Source of the DNA: Aspidapion aeneum | Taxonomy: Eukaryota > Arthropoda > Insecta > Coleoptera > Brentidae | Assembly (NCBI GenBank): GCA_963576565.1 | Contig: OY755047.1 | Location: 28,681,351 to 28,745,350 of the forward strand | DNA length: 64,000 bases | Direction of reading: 5' to 3' | In this document: piece after piece, positions 24,824-36,263 of the stretch | How the letters are laid out: the number at the start of each line of letters is the position of its first letter | Position numbering within the stretch: the stretch's first letter is position 1 | Notes under the pieces: generated by a model | Told to the model about the DNA's origin: nothing | The model's input: only the letters and a program-made list of their open reading frames with translations | The model's database searches: none | Position numbers and translations under genes: made by a program

Positions 24824-25047
24824 GGCAAAATTTTCCTTTTCTTTCTTAATTTTTTCTAAGTATTTTTTCTTTTCTTTAATTTTAATTTACATGCATAATT
24901 TAATGCATATCTGGGTTAATGTTAAATTGTATCGTTTAATAGCTAATAGGCGAATACTATTTAATTTTTTTTCCTTTCTATTTCTTAACTAAGTAAAAAC
25001 ACACGTGTTTTGGCGGCCGGAAAATGTTGGTGCAAGCAAGAAATTTC
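24824..25047 (+). other. BEL 3' UTR, polypurine tract and 23-base U3 stub
   Basis: An AT-rich tail leads to TGGCGGCCGGAAAA, the likely polypurine tract, followed at 25025 by the LTR start TGTTGGTGCAAGC. The LTR breaks off after 23 bases at AAATTTC, where inverted pol sequence begins. Bases 24975-25047 recur at 26178-26250. Confidence 0.85.
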
Positions 25048-26177
25048 TTCTAGAAAAAGTGAAAGTTTACGAAATTGTTTAGGAAGTAGCTTTGCGTCAT
25101 TCAAACGTGAAATGAGATCAGCAAAGATGGAACGTTGAACATGCCGAACGAGAACAATAAGAGAATGTTGAAGTTCTACTTCGGTAATATTTTCGTTAGG
25201 ATATTTAGATTTCTTTTCGGTAAGGCGAAAAATATAGGAAATTATGCGTTGAATTTTCTCTAGGGAAGAGTAACGAGAAAGAAAAGTATCAAGCATGTGT
25301 GGTTCAACTGTGCATGTTTGAAATACTGATTTTCGTTCTTCCAGAATAACCTCGCTTTCCGGAGGGTCTGGACAGCGAAAATCATCAGGCCAGCTCTCTT
25401 TTGGTAGCCTAAGAAAACAAGGACCTTCCCAATACAAGTCATGTTTGACAAGTTGATTAGGCATAAGACCGCGCGAAGCACAGTCGGCTGGATTTAGCGC
25501 TGATGGAATATTTTTCCAGGCCGTAGGAGAAATGGTTTCTTGAATGTGACAGATACGGTTTGCCACAAACGTTTTAAACCTGTGAGGTGAAGCCGCCAAC
25601 CAGCATAGAACCACTTGGGAATCACACCATGCACACATTTGGTTGAAGTTAAGAATATCTGAATAAGTGTTTTGAATAAAGGAAATTAGGTCGCAAAGTA
25701 AAGTGGCACCAAGAAGCTCCAGTCGCGGAAGACTAACTGTTTTCACTGGTGCGACCTTAGATTTGGCCATTACAAGAAAGGTATGGATTTCTCCGGATAC
25801 TGACTCCATTCTGAAATAGACCGTAGCCGCGTAACCTATCATAGAGGCGTCTGAAAAGCCGTGAAGTTCAATGCTACGTGGTTGATCAATGGAAAGGCGT
25901 CTAGGTAAATGAATATTTGAAAGATTTGGAAGTTCGGTTTGAAATTGATTCCAAACATTTACGATATGCGGAGGAGGCTGAGAATCCCAGTCCAGCTTCT
26001 CCTTCCACAGATCTTGCATGAGATGGTTAGCAAGTAAAGAAACGGGAGAACAGAAACCTAAGGGATCAAAAATTTTCATGATTTGAGATAAGATACCTCG
26101 CTTGGTGCATGGTTTATCTTCTGGTACGACCAAGTAGGTAAACGAATCTGAGATAGGATTCCATTGGAGACCTTTTT
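25048..26177 (-). pseudogene. Inverted partial copy of BEL pol
   Basis: The reverse complement of about 22498-23622 of the same element. It covers the RT C-terminal part, the RNase H-like region and the approach to integrase. The leftward frame (24985-26133) keeps the pol reading frame without a stop but has no RT active site or integrase. It ends in unrelated codons read through the repeated PPT region. It matches the parent in every residue that I compared, so the duplication is very young. It is not expected to make a working enzyme. Confidence 0.95.
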
Positions 26178-26227
26178 TTTCTATTTCTTAACTAAGTAAA
26201 AACACACGTGTTTTGGCGGCCGGAAAA

Positions 26228-26640
26228 TGTTGGTGCAAGCAAGAAATTTCCTAATTTTCATTTTCTTTTCCTTTTCTGCGCGTTTAAAATAATTTAAATT
26301 TTCGCGCTCTAAAATATGCATATGGGGTTTCACGGCACCGGACACGTGGAAGAGAAGCAACGCCGCGATGAGTGCGAAAAGAACCACCGTCACAACAAGA
26401 CACTAGCAAAATCACGTTCCCGAAAAAAGTGAATTTGAGGTGAAAAAACTGGACGTTTAAACGTCGACTGGAGCTGCAAGAGAGTCCGAGGTAGGTGCCT
26501 TTTCATATAAAATTCCATATGTATCGTAACTTTCCATTTTCAATCGTCAATTCCGACAATTATTTTTAAATGTGCTTGTGAAGCCAATACCGGCGACCTA
26601 TCGAAGGAAATTCCGTTATTTTTCAGCCCTTGCACGCACA
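26228..26640 (+). repeat. BEL 3' LTR
   Basis: 413 bp, preceded by the second copy of the polypurine tract GGCCGGAAAA. It matches the 5' LTR base for base by eye and is followed by the CTCTC duplication. Confidence 0.95.
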
Positions 26641-26770
26641 CTCTCTTCGTGTTCTACGGAGCAGCCAGTCCCTACGGGACATAAACATGATACAAACAGG
26701 ACATGTTTAAGATGCCTTGTTTCCTTTGCCAGACGGTGTTCTAAAGTCCTCTTAAAACGAAACAATTAAA
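26641..26770 (-). pseudogene. Non-LTR RNase H fragment, part 2
   Basis: Minus-strand sequence upstream of the BEL insertion. It encodes RRDWLLRRTRRE, which joins in frame to REVGAIVG at 18370. An in-frame stop about 50 bases further up shows that the source was already decayed before BEL landed in it. Confidence 0.45.
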
Positions 26771-27917
26771 TGTTAATATACATGGTGATTCCATATTCTT
26801 CAAGAAATAAAAATATAAAACCTTTAGCGTGAATTTGATTATATGGTCCGGAGCTTGGATCAGATAATGCTTTACGCCATTACACCCCCGCCTATAATTT
26901 GCCGTGTTATTATTTGTTTAAGAACTTAATCAGTTTGAGTTATGAAAGTTTAGTTAGGGAGTCGATCTGTATCATCACAAAAGTCTGCCAGATCATAAAT
27001 TATGTTTTCCCACTTTAGCTATAAAAAGTGCACTTTCATAAATATAGAGCGATTTCAAAAATTCTTTCTGCACACATTTTAAGATTTTTTTCACACTATC
27101 TTACAAGTTCCTTCCTTCCTTTCTCTTCCCCACCTTCACTCAATGGAAGGTAACACTGTTCGCGTCCGTAGAAAATCTACACGTACTTTTGGGATAAAGC
27201 TAAATTAATGGTAAATGCATAGTGCTTTTTATAAGGCTGAATAAGAATTAAACCTAAAACTTGGAAATAAAAAAAAATCATTAAAAAAAACACCCAACTG
27301 CTAAATTTACTTGTAACTACTAGTCGCAGTTACAAAATTACCCAATAACCTGATTCATGAAAATACAAAACTGTATATTTTTTATTCCTTGGTATATGCT
27401 ATTGTGCGTAATCACAGTAATCACTACAGTTAATTTTATAATATTTGAGATAATTTTTTGACATTTTACATAACTAGTATAGACAAGCGAAACAAAGTTG
27501 TCTCAAAAATTATGAAATGAGCAGTTATAATGGATTGGATTTGAGCAAAAGGTGATTGTGGTTGACAAAACATTTTCTTGAAACTACGTACCAAAATCAC
27601 GTTGAAAATTTGTAAGTGATGACATGCCATTCTTTCGCGCCTAGTATCACCGCTACATCCCAATTGCAAGGCTTTTGGTACAGTCGGAGACCTTTTAAAT
27701 TGCCGCCCTCGAAAATAAAAAATATTCCTATTTGAAATTCGGAAAAGCAGTTTGAACCAAAACAAAAAAAAAGTGAACCTTGCCGCTGTCTGTACACATA
27801 CATATTTAAAAATATATTTTTTTGATGTCTTTGAATGATTAATTTTGGCAGAAAAAAAAATACAATGGCAATTTAAAAAGTCCTCGACTGTACAATAAAA
27901 CGTGTAGATACTATTAA
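26771..27917. other. Non-coding, no recognisable gene
   Basis: AT-rich DNA. Two overlapping minus-strand frames (27466-27765 and 27597-27803) show no domain. Confidence 0.5.
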
Positions 27918-29557
27918 CTAGGTATTAGAAAATTATGGATCAATTCTCCCTTGGACCCTAACTAAGTCTGAAAACGGGAAGTTCCTGCACCTTGTCGATG
28001 GTGCACACTTTTTTTGGCTAAGCACCGATATTAATCCACGGGAACACTTGTTTTTTAATCTAAAATTTTGCAAATTACAGACCGCAGGAAATTGGATCCT
28101 CAAGCATATTGCACAGATTTTAGATGTTTATTTTAGGCCGTCATATTAAAAAGGAGACCCGAAAACCCAAGCTAAAGTGTTTAAATTACTTTCCGCTGTC
28201 ATATTTATGTAGATAATAAAAAATATATATTTGCATATTTTTACTAAAAATTTTACGAATATTATATTCTCTAGCGTGATTTTGGTCCTGCATTTATTAG
28301 TACTTCGATTTGCAGAAGGCATATGATAGTATACTTCTACTTTGGAAAGCGTTGGAAAACACAAACATAAGCGTAAAACTAATTAAGGCCATCAAAGAGT
28401 TATACCGCAATAGTAAGGCAAAAGTTAAAATTAAAGCAAAACTAACCAAAGGCTTTCAAGTAAATAAAGGTCTTAAACAAGGTTGCTGTATCTCGCCTAC
28501 GCTCCTCAAGATATACTTGGAACAAGTCCTTAAAGTATGGAAGAGAAAATGCCAAAACATGGGAATTCCGTTGGACGAAACCACCTTGTATACTTTATGT
28601 TTCGCCGATGATCAGATAGTAGTGGCTCACGATTATGACGACCTTGAATATATGACACGAAAACTAATAGAAGAGTACAATAAGTGGAGACTAGAGGTTA
28701 ATCTACATCAGACAGAGTATATGTGTATCGGTGGAATGAATCAGGATCTAATCTTAAATACAGGGCAGCGAATTCAGTCCTGTGATGAGTATAAATACTT
28801 AGGTCTAAAAATTACAGCTGACGGAACACTAGACAAAGCTATAAAAGATCGAAACGTATAAGGAAGAAAAGCAATAACTTTATTATTAAATTGAATAATT
28901 TGGGACCAAAGTATATCAAAACATAACAAAAAGCTTATATATAACACCATTGTAAAAAACATTATTACATACGGCTCAGAAGTATGGCCAATCAAGGATA
29001 GAAGAGAAAAAATGCTTTCCTCTACGGAGATGGACTATTGGAGAAGAGCAGCAGGGAAATCAAAAAGAGAAAGAGTTACAAATCAAAGAATAAGAGAAAT
29101 TATGACAGTGGGTGAACGTACTTTAGTGGATGATTATAAGAACAAAACAACTGGTGTGGTACGGACATGTACAAAGAATGAAGGATGAAAGACTACGAGG
29201 ACGGCCAAGAAGAAGCTGGAGAGAAAGAATAGACAGTGAAATAAGAATAAGAGGCCTAGATGATGAATTATGGGCAAACAGAAACGAGTGAAGATTGGGT
29301 ATCGGAAGACGTAGAAAGTTGTGAAACCGATAAATATATATTATATTTATTAGTACAATCATGGTTATCGTTATTCTTAGTGGACGAAGTAGCGACCTGC
29401 CACGCCCTCATATTTATTTTCAAAATTTTAGAATCAAAACAAGTGTACGGTGCTTAGCTGAAAAAAGTGTGCACCATCGACAGGTTACGGGAACTTCCTA
29501 TTTTAACTATTAGTTAGGGACCAACGGAGAATTGATCTCTAATTTTCTAATAGCTAG
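27918..29557. mobile_element. Inverted-repeat element enclosing a LINE copy
   Basis: The left terminal repeat of about 158 bp (27918-28075) and right one (29410-29557) are imperfect inverted repeats. They share CTAGNTATTAGAAAATTA at the tips, CTGTCGATGGTGCACAC or the CTTGTCG form, and GCTAAGCACCG inside. CTA sequences lie at both edges. The interior is nearly filled by RTE-like LINE copy B. The LINE is either a nested insertion or captured cargo. Confidence 0.7.
28310..29345 (+). pseudogene. RTE-like LINE, copy B (reverse transcriptase 3' part)
   Basis: The same family as copy A at 8633. The 28310-28861 frame holds the RT finger/palm start FDLQKAYDS (motif A, partly outside the longest frame), QGCCISPTLLKIYLE (motif B region) and LCFADDQIVVAHD (motif C). 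The tail includes YLGLKITADGTL. After a stop at 28861 the C-terminal part continues in broken frames to GRRRKL-like codons. It ends at AAACCGATAAATATATA. It is 5' truncated and has lost its endonuclease. Confidence 0.8.
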
Positions 29558-29577
29558 CTAACACATGTTTTATAAAG

Positions 29578-29800
29578 TTGCTGGAAGAACTGAATACAGC
29601 TGATAAAAATATAGGCTTGAGTATGAACTACACTAAAACTAAAATAATATCAAACACAGATAAAGATATTACGATCAGAATAAACCAAATCCGAGAAGAG
29701 CCACCTTGGCTATTCTCGGATGGAATGAAGAAGGCAAATAGAGCACTAGTAACCATGATTAGGCTTAAAAGCTCACGAAAAAAACAAATATTAATTTAAA
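29578..29800 (+). pseudogene. LINE fragment (RT after motif C)
   Basis: It encodes NYTKTKIISNTDKDITIRIN, matching the same stretch of the LINE fragment at 57312-57521 (NCTKTKIITNTDKDFSIRIN). The similarity then stops. A short orphan piece of a second LINE family. Confidence 0.6.
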
Positions 29801-30339
29801 AATCTAGTAAACTATACTAAACTGATATTAGAAGTAAACTATATTTTCAGTAGATCGCAAAATATTTAACAGGCAGGCAAGATTGAAGATTAACCAAGAG
29901 ATTAACTATTATTAGAAGAAGGGCCATATAAAACGGATCCAAAATACCATCCCGATAGAGAGATTCATAAGTAGATATCGAATAGTCGTTATATTGATTT
30001 ATTGTAGCGCCGCTAACAGAATTATTTGAAGACTCCTAATTGAGTGCCAAAGTGTGACTTACTTTTTTATGGCCCAAATTTAAAACCGTTTTGTTGCTTT
30101 GGCTACCTTTTGAAGATTTGTTATGTCGCAAAGTCGTAAACTCTTTTAAATTGACGTTTATGGCTCATAGTTCCGGTAATCTGATAATTTTAGCACCTAC
30201 CTACCAATTTAAGAAAAAGGTTATCTAAGTCTCTTTTGTTTGCAGTTAATACGTTTTGGCTAAGAAGAGATTAGGAACTTGTTGGAAAACGGTATAATTA
30301 TCTGCATTAAGGACGACAATTTGACAACAATAATACAGT
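29801..30339. other. Non-coding, no recognisable feature
   Basis: No domain-bearing frame or paired repeat is seen. Confidence 0.45.
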
Positions 30340-31690
30340 GTGAGAATAACGCTGAAATGCTTAAATATGGGTCAGAGAAACTACTAGAAAATCTCACATA
30401 TGTTATCAATCATGCATAAACGGACATCCAGTTCCTGATGATTGGAGAATTCCATTCAAATCCTTAATAGATAAAAAAGGAAACAAGCAGAACTGCAACA
30501 ATTACAGAGGAATTTCAGGCACCAGTACTCTAAGTAGATTGTACGGTAGGATCCTTAGTGATCCAATAGAGAAAGATTTCATAAACATGAAGAAGAGCAA
30601 AGTGCGTTTCCTGCAGGCAAATCTTAAAGTGATAATATTTTTTGTCTAAATAGAGACTTAACATATGAAAGAGTTTCAGTAGAAAAATTATGGACAATCC
30701 TAGAGCAAACTAATATCAATCGTACATACATAAAAGCGATAAAGGAACTATACAAAGGGTCAAAATCTAAAATTAAAATTGGAAATCGCCTTTCAAAAAA
30801 ATTCCTGGTAACACAAAGCTTCAGACAGAGATGTTGTATTTCTCCAACTCTTTTTAAACTATATATCGCAGTAGCTCAAAAAAACTGGAAACGTAAAGTA
30901 CACGGCTTGGGACAACGTAAAGACCGATTTACCATATACACACAACAACTTACCGAGGGCCAAGTAATTGTATAGCTAATGATAAAGAAGACATGGAGTA
31001 TATGATGAGAAAGTTAACGGAAGAATACCAAAAATGGGGGTGAACGTACGTACACAGTACTTATGTATTCGAAACGAATCAAGTGACTTAGAATTAGACA
31101 ATGGACAAACAATATCTCCATACAATGAGTATGTATACTTGGGTGTCACATTTGATAAGACAGGAACAGACTGTGTAAAGAACTGAAAAAAAGAATAGTA
31201 AAAGCAAAAAAGGCTATTGGATGTCTTAACAGTATTTTATGGAACAGAGAAATAAAAAAGAATGTAAAATGTAACGTATATGAATCAATGGTGAAAAGAA
31301 CGCTGTTGTATGGAATAGAGGCTTGTCGCGTAAGAGAAAAATACAAAACCAAAATGGAAAGTGTCGAAATGGATGCAATATAAGAAATGAGATCATAAAA
31401 GAAAGAATGGGAATCGAGGGAAGCATAACAGATGACATCACTAAAATACAACTGATATGGTCCGGCCATGTACAACGGATGAACGACGAAAGATTACCAA
31501 AGCAGGTCCTAGAATAGCAACCAATAGGGCGCAGAAAAAGAGGGCGTCCTTAGCTGGAATGGCAACAGTCAATACAAAGATCAATGAGTCAAAAACCTGA
31601 CAGAATATGATGGTCAGGATCGAAAGAGGTGGAGAATAGGCGTCGACCAACGTAGAAAAACGTTCTAAAGTGACATAGTAGTAGTATATG
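30340..31690 (+). pseudogene. RTE-like LINE, second family, decayed copy
   Basis: Broken frames encode EMLKYGSEKLLENLT, then NCNNYRGISGT-like, then a degraded FADD region. YVYLGVTFDKTGTD follows, then KRIVKAKKAIGCLNSILW, LIWSGHVQRMNDERLPKQVLE and GRRKRGRP. Many stops and frameshifts are present. The 3' end is near GACATAGTAGTAGTATATG (31672-31690), a simple-repeat tail like that of the copy at 35045. Confidence 0.7.
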
Positions 31691-31749
31691 AAACAAACTC
31701 CACCAGGTCTTTGTTTGAAACTCGTAGACAATGATTGTGTAGAAATATC

Positions 31750-33317
31750 CAGGGTTGGATGGGCTCGAACAAACCGGCCCTGGCAATTTTTTTTATTCGG
31801 CCCTCGCTTCGGCACAAAAACTTTACGGCAAAGAAAACGAAGCGATATTGTGTTATTTTTGTTTTTGATATTATGGAGGTTTTGTTATTAAGTAACATGC
31901 TAATTTTAATGGATGTAATTTGCATTTTGAGAAAAAATATTTCATATAAACATATGTATGCATGTCCTAAACATCCTAACTTGTGAGATACAAGGTGTTT
32001 AAAGACTTTTAGAAAATCTCCTTTTTTATTAATATCTGTGATACTGCTCTAGATATTTTTGTAAAGTTTTAGATTCTGTATGCCTATATTAAACACTAAG
32101 TACCTATTAACATATTTAATATCTAATTCACAAAATGAAAACTCAAAGAAAAAATAAAAACGTACAAAATTTCAACATACAACAGCACTAGCCCCGTTAG
32201 TTAAAAGGCTGCAAGTAATTTTTTTTCGAATTTAGGTTTTTGGTCGCGACAGATTTTCCATCATGTCCTATGTAATAAAATTTAAAAAAAAACTTTAAAA
32301 AAATAGCAGGAACAATTAAAACTTTGAAGTCGTTTTTTTCTCGAACCACACTTTCGTCACTTGCGCCCTTTTAACGACCGGGGGCAGAGCAGGTATGCTA
32401 ATTTTTCATATGTTAACGACTTTTTTAATAATGAACTTGATGCTGCAATTTTATCTATGATCTCCTTAATTTTAATTGGACCCAACACCGATTTTTCAAT
32501 CGGTTAATCAATTTCTTAGATTTTTTATGTATTTTAGCACCAAAAAGGATCGCAAATAAGATATGAGATATTGGCAAGGCCTTACCGAAGGAGGAGATCA
32601 GGGGGATCAATCGCCACCAAAATAGTCAACAAAATGTGTTAAAAGAGATTTCACAACAGCAACACAAATAAGAAAAAAATTGGACAATATTTTTATTACA
32701 TTTATTTAATCTCTCGATTTTTTCTTCTGGATATTGGTATTGTAAAAAGATATTAATAAGTTTAAGTTGCCATTACCACATTAGGGACCTATTGCAATAG
32801 TGCGAGGCATAAATTGTGCCGGGCATATATGACACTTTCGCAATATAAGAACAGCTGTCTTCTTTCAAAATTAGGCCATTGTGTATTATAAGAGCCGGAA
32901 TTAATAGTGACGCCACTATTAGTGGAAAATAAAAGACTGGATTTCTAAATTCGACTTTGGTATGTCAATTTTGAACGATCAACTGTCAGTTTTTAATGCG
33001 AAACTGTCAATATAGCGCCCGGCACAAATTGTGCCTGGCTTTATTGCAATAGGTCCCTATTATCTCCTTGATACATTATACTTATTTTAATATAAAAGTT
33101 ACTGTAACAATCAAACGAGTAACGCAGGCCTGGACTTACTACATACAGATTTTTTTAATTTAAATGTTTAATGTTTTAATTAGTTCTTTTGTCAAATGTA
33201 CAAAAATAAGTATTAATAATTTGGAATAGGTACATCGGGGCTGTGGCCCAACCGACCCTAAATTGTACCGGCCCACCGGCATTTGCCCGGTTGCCCGCCT
33301 GTCCCCATCCAACCCTG
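31750..33317. mobile_element. Inverted-repeat DNA element, CAGGGTTGGATGGG ends
   Basis: The left end is CAGGGTTGGATGGGCTCGAAC and the reverse complement of the right end is CAGGGTTGGATGGGGACAGG. It is 1568 bp long with no transposase-like frame. The interior is interrupted by the TA-inserting MITE at 32784. A clean target duplication is not visible. CAGGG ends suggest hAT, without proof. Confidence 0.6.
32784..33057. mobile_element. TA-inserting MITE, copy 2
   Basis: 274 bp. The ends are GGGACCTATTGCAATA and its complement, flanked by TA. Inner arms share GGCACAAATTGTGCC-type sequence. It carries the family core GACTTTGGTATGTCAATTTTG near 32947. It is nested in the element 31750-33317. Confidence 0.8.
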
Positions 33318-33437
33318 AATTCCACGGTTAGTAAACATACGAGTACGAACTGACTTAAAATAATAGAAATTAAACAGACTCAGGACCGTATCACCCAGTA
33401 TCACCAACTATCCCTGGTTTACGTTTACGTATGATAC

Positions 33438-33525
33438 ACGACAGGAACATGACTTTACAGGTCTCTTCAGCTTCACACTTACCTTACAAATTGCCTGGGT
33501 CGACTTGAAAAACCTACGTTTCCGG
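33438..33525. repeat. Short fold-back, copy 1
   Basis: CACGACAGGAACATGACTTTACAGG on the left and the complement of ACCGGAAACGTAGG on the right. It is a decayed relative of the fold-back at 33948. Confidence 0.35.
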
Positions 33526-33546
33526 TTTAGTGATGTAACAAAAATA

Positions 33547-33938
33547 GGGACACTTTGTTACCGTTATTGGTATTACTGAGTCTGCGCATTACCAGCTTCT
33601 CGTCCCTTTTTTGTTATGTACGGTAACGGCTCCCGGTACTTACAGTGGCCGTCTTTTAATGTTACCGTTATTTTTTAAGGTGAGTTTTGTATTGTTTTTT
33701 TTTAACGCAGTCGAATTTTTTGCTAAATTTCGGTAGTTTGGTTTGTAAAAAGCCATAAATCTAATAAAAATAAATAAACAATAAAGGAGTGTGAAACTAC
33801 TAAATTAACGTTTGTGTTATGTTATTTTTAGTATTCAAAAATCTATCTTTATTGCCCTAATTGTTGCCGTTATTCTTAGTAATAATAACGGTAACAGTTG
33901 TCAAATTTTCTGTTTTTTTAACTGACCCAAAATGTCCC
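33547..33938. mobile_element. Short inverted-repeat element, GGGACA ends
   Basis: The left end is TAGGGACACTTTG and the reverse complement of the right end is TAGGGACATTTTG. Inner GTTACCGTTATT blocks are repeated in inverted order. The flanking TA suggests the same insertion preference as the GGGACYTATTG MITE, but the interior differs. Confidence 0.5.
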
Positions 33939-33947
33939 TAATACCTT

Positions 33948-34060
33948 CGATACACGACCGGAAACGTAAACTTTACAGTTCGATCCAGAAAATTTACAGA
34001 ATAAACCGCAGGTGAGACCTGTAAACCTGGGGGACCTGTAAAGTCCGTTTCCGGTCGTTA
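33948..34060. repeat. Short fold-back, copy 2
   Basis: CGACCGGAAACGTAAACTTT on the left pairs with AAAGTCCGTTTCCGGTCG on the right. The 113-bp inverted-repeat unit has GACCTGTAAACC-type sequence inside. Confidence 0.6.
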
Positions 34061-35044
34061 CGAAAATACCTATTATAAAAACAAAATTGTCCTTTGGGCT
34101 CAAGCATGTGCTAAAATAAAATCAGAAATGTCGAGAGCTACTTATACCAAAGTAATGATAAATGGCTTGTTTAAAAGGTCTTTAAAATACCTTGGTATGA
34201 AAAAATGTTTACTTTTCCAAAAAAGATTAGTATCTATATGCAATATTTTTGTGGTTAGATGTGGGAATGAAACAGATACCCAGTTTCTGAACACTTATCA
34301 AGATAGTAGAATACATGCATGCCTGTAAAAGATATTTTTTCGAAAAACAAGAACTACCGAAATGATCAGAGAGATTTCCTCTATCAGGGTCATGCCGAAA
34401 GATTACCCAAAAAAAGGACATTTTTTATGTCATAAATTTCAAATTTTAGATGCGCCTATTTTTCACCTGTTCCACACTTCCGAAACTTTGAGCTTTGTTT
34501 TGGATAAAATCTATTCAGTGGCGTATCCAAAGCATTATTTTCAAAGGGTACATGGCTCAAATTAATTTCGCGATAGTCTCTATAAAAAAAAAACAGTGTT
34601 CTTACTTAATTTTAAGGAAAAGTGCACGCTGATTTTAAAAATCGTATAAAAAAGAGCCGTAGGTTTTCGTATATAAACCCATGCAGGATTTTGAACAATT
34701 TCGAGTAGCTAACTCAAAGGATAGCTTAGTTAGTATGCTATTGCTATGTATATATTATATAGAGGGTGTCTAAAAAATCTGGAATCACTGGTTTGTCGAG
34801 AAAACTGAACAGTTTTGATGGAAAAAAATATAGAACACTTGGACACTTAAAAATATTTTACATATCGTTAGTACTAATCTTTTGCAACTTAAGAAAAAAA
34901 GAATAAAATTGATATTGTAATTAGATAACTATAAAAAAGTCAACGTTTTTGATAAAAAAAGTCGACATCCAAATATTTGATCCCCTGTATAAAAAAAACA
35001 GAATCCACTCAAAAATATTTAAAAACATTTTTGAGTTAAGTGGA
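34061..35044. other. Non-coding, isolated transposon end
   Basis: No gene. A CAGTGGCGTATCCAAAG motif at 34516 resembles the left end of a hAT-type element, and no partner is seen. Three short open frames (34128, 34227, 34362) have no recognisable domain. Confidence 0.45.
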
Positions 35045-36263
35045 TCAAGCACTATAAAAATTACTATTACTACTATTATGTCGGTTTAGAACGTTTTTTT
35101 GCGTTGTCCGACGCCTCCTTCGATCCTGACAATCATCTTCTGTCAGATTTTTTTGACTCATTGATCTTTGGATTGACTGTTGCCATTCTAGTTTAAGACG
35201 CCCTCTTTTTCTGCGCCCTATTGGTTGCCATTTTAGGACCTGCTTTGGTAATCTTTCGTCGTTCATCCATTGTACATGACCGTACCATATTAGTTGCCTT
35301 TTAGTGATGTCATCCGTTATGCTTCGCTCGATTCCTATTCTTTCTTTTATGATCTCATTTCTTATGTGATCTGTTCTAGAGATTCTCAAAGATCAATCTT
35401 CTTGATTTTAGATTTGGACCCTTTGTACAGTTCTTTTATCGCTTTTATGTCTGTATGATTGATATTAGTCTGCTCTAACGCTGTCCATAATTTTTCTACA
35501 GGAACGGTATCATATGCTTTTTGTAGGTCCACAAAGGTAACATGAGTCTCTATATGTCTGGCGCTCATTTTCTCAATTACTTGTTTAAGACAAAAAACAT
35601 TACAAGATCTGCCTGCATGAAACCCACTTTGCTCTTCTTCTTCTTGTTCATGAAAATCATTCTCTATTAGATCTCTAATCTCTAAGAATCCTACTGTACA
35701 ATCTACTTAGAGTAGTGGTTACTGAAATTCCTATGTAATTGTTGCAATCCAGCCTGTTTCCTTTTTTATGCATTGAGGATATGAATGTAATTCTCCAATC
35801 ATCAGGTACTGGATGTCCGTTTATGAATTGATTGATAATATCTGTGAGATTTTCGAGTAGTTTCTCTGATCCATATTTGAGCATTTCAGCAAATATTCCT
35901 CCAGGTCCGCTAGCCTTTCTGGATTTAAGCTTTTTAATACTATTCTTTATCATTTCTTTTTTGATGATTACTTCCTCTCCATGTACTTCTATCTCTCCTC
36001 GGATAGGCTGCCAGATATTCGGGTCTCGTCTCCTGCAGCAGTCCCTTGTAGTGTTCTGTCCATTGTTCTGGTTTGATGATCTGAATGTTAACTTTTTCTT
36101 TTGTTGGGTTTTTTACTGTAGAAATGAATTTCCATACTTCAGAACTCTGCCTACCACCTACGTGTCTATTTATATCGTGGCATTTGCGATCGAAAACTAT
36201 AAAAATACCAAAAATTAAAAAAAACCGTGATATACGAGTAAGCAAGTTGGGTTTCCAATCCAT
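35045..36263 (-). pseudogene. RTE-like LINE, second family, copy with RT core deleted
   Basis: Reading leftward, the copy holds KPEQWTEHYKGLLQE, then KASGPGGIFAEMLKYGSEKL, then PVPDDWRITFISSMHKKGN, HVTFVDLQKAYDTVPVEKLW (motif A) and AIKELYKGSKSKI. It then jumps at about 35395 straight to the C-terminal IRNEIIKERIGIERSITDD and WYGHVQWMNDERLPKQ. The motif B and FADD regions are missing. It ends in a TAG/TAA-rich tail at about 35045-35085. Confidence 0.75.

Larger units (their letters stand above)
18371..26640 (+). mobile_element. BEL/Pao LTR retrotransposon, complete but rearranged
   Basis: An 8270-bp element bounded by 413-bp LTRs (TGTTGG..CACA) and a CTCTC duplication. It has one long gag-pol frame (19502-24823). 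The region between the end of pol and the 3' LTR contains a 1.13-kb inverted copy of its own pol (25048-26177), flanked by a 73-bp direct repeat that holds the polypurine tract and the first 23 bases of U3. Without that insertion it would be about 7.07 kb. LTRs look identical, so insertion is recent. Confidence 0.95.

Noticed and set aside
24985..26133. 382-codon minus-strand frame as an independent gene
   Set aside because: It is the inverted copy of BEL pol with no RT active site or integrase, running into repeated non-coding sequence.
31735..31986. Open frames near 31.7 kb on both strands
   Set aside because: They lie in the terminus of the CAGGGTTGG element and show no domain. Overlapping frames on both strands point to chance.
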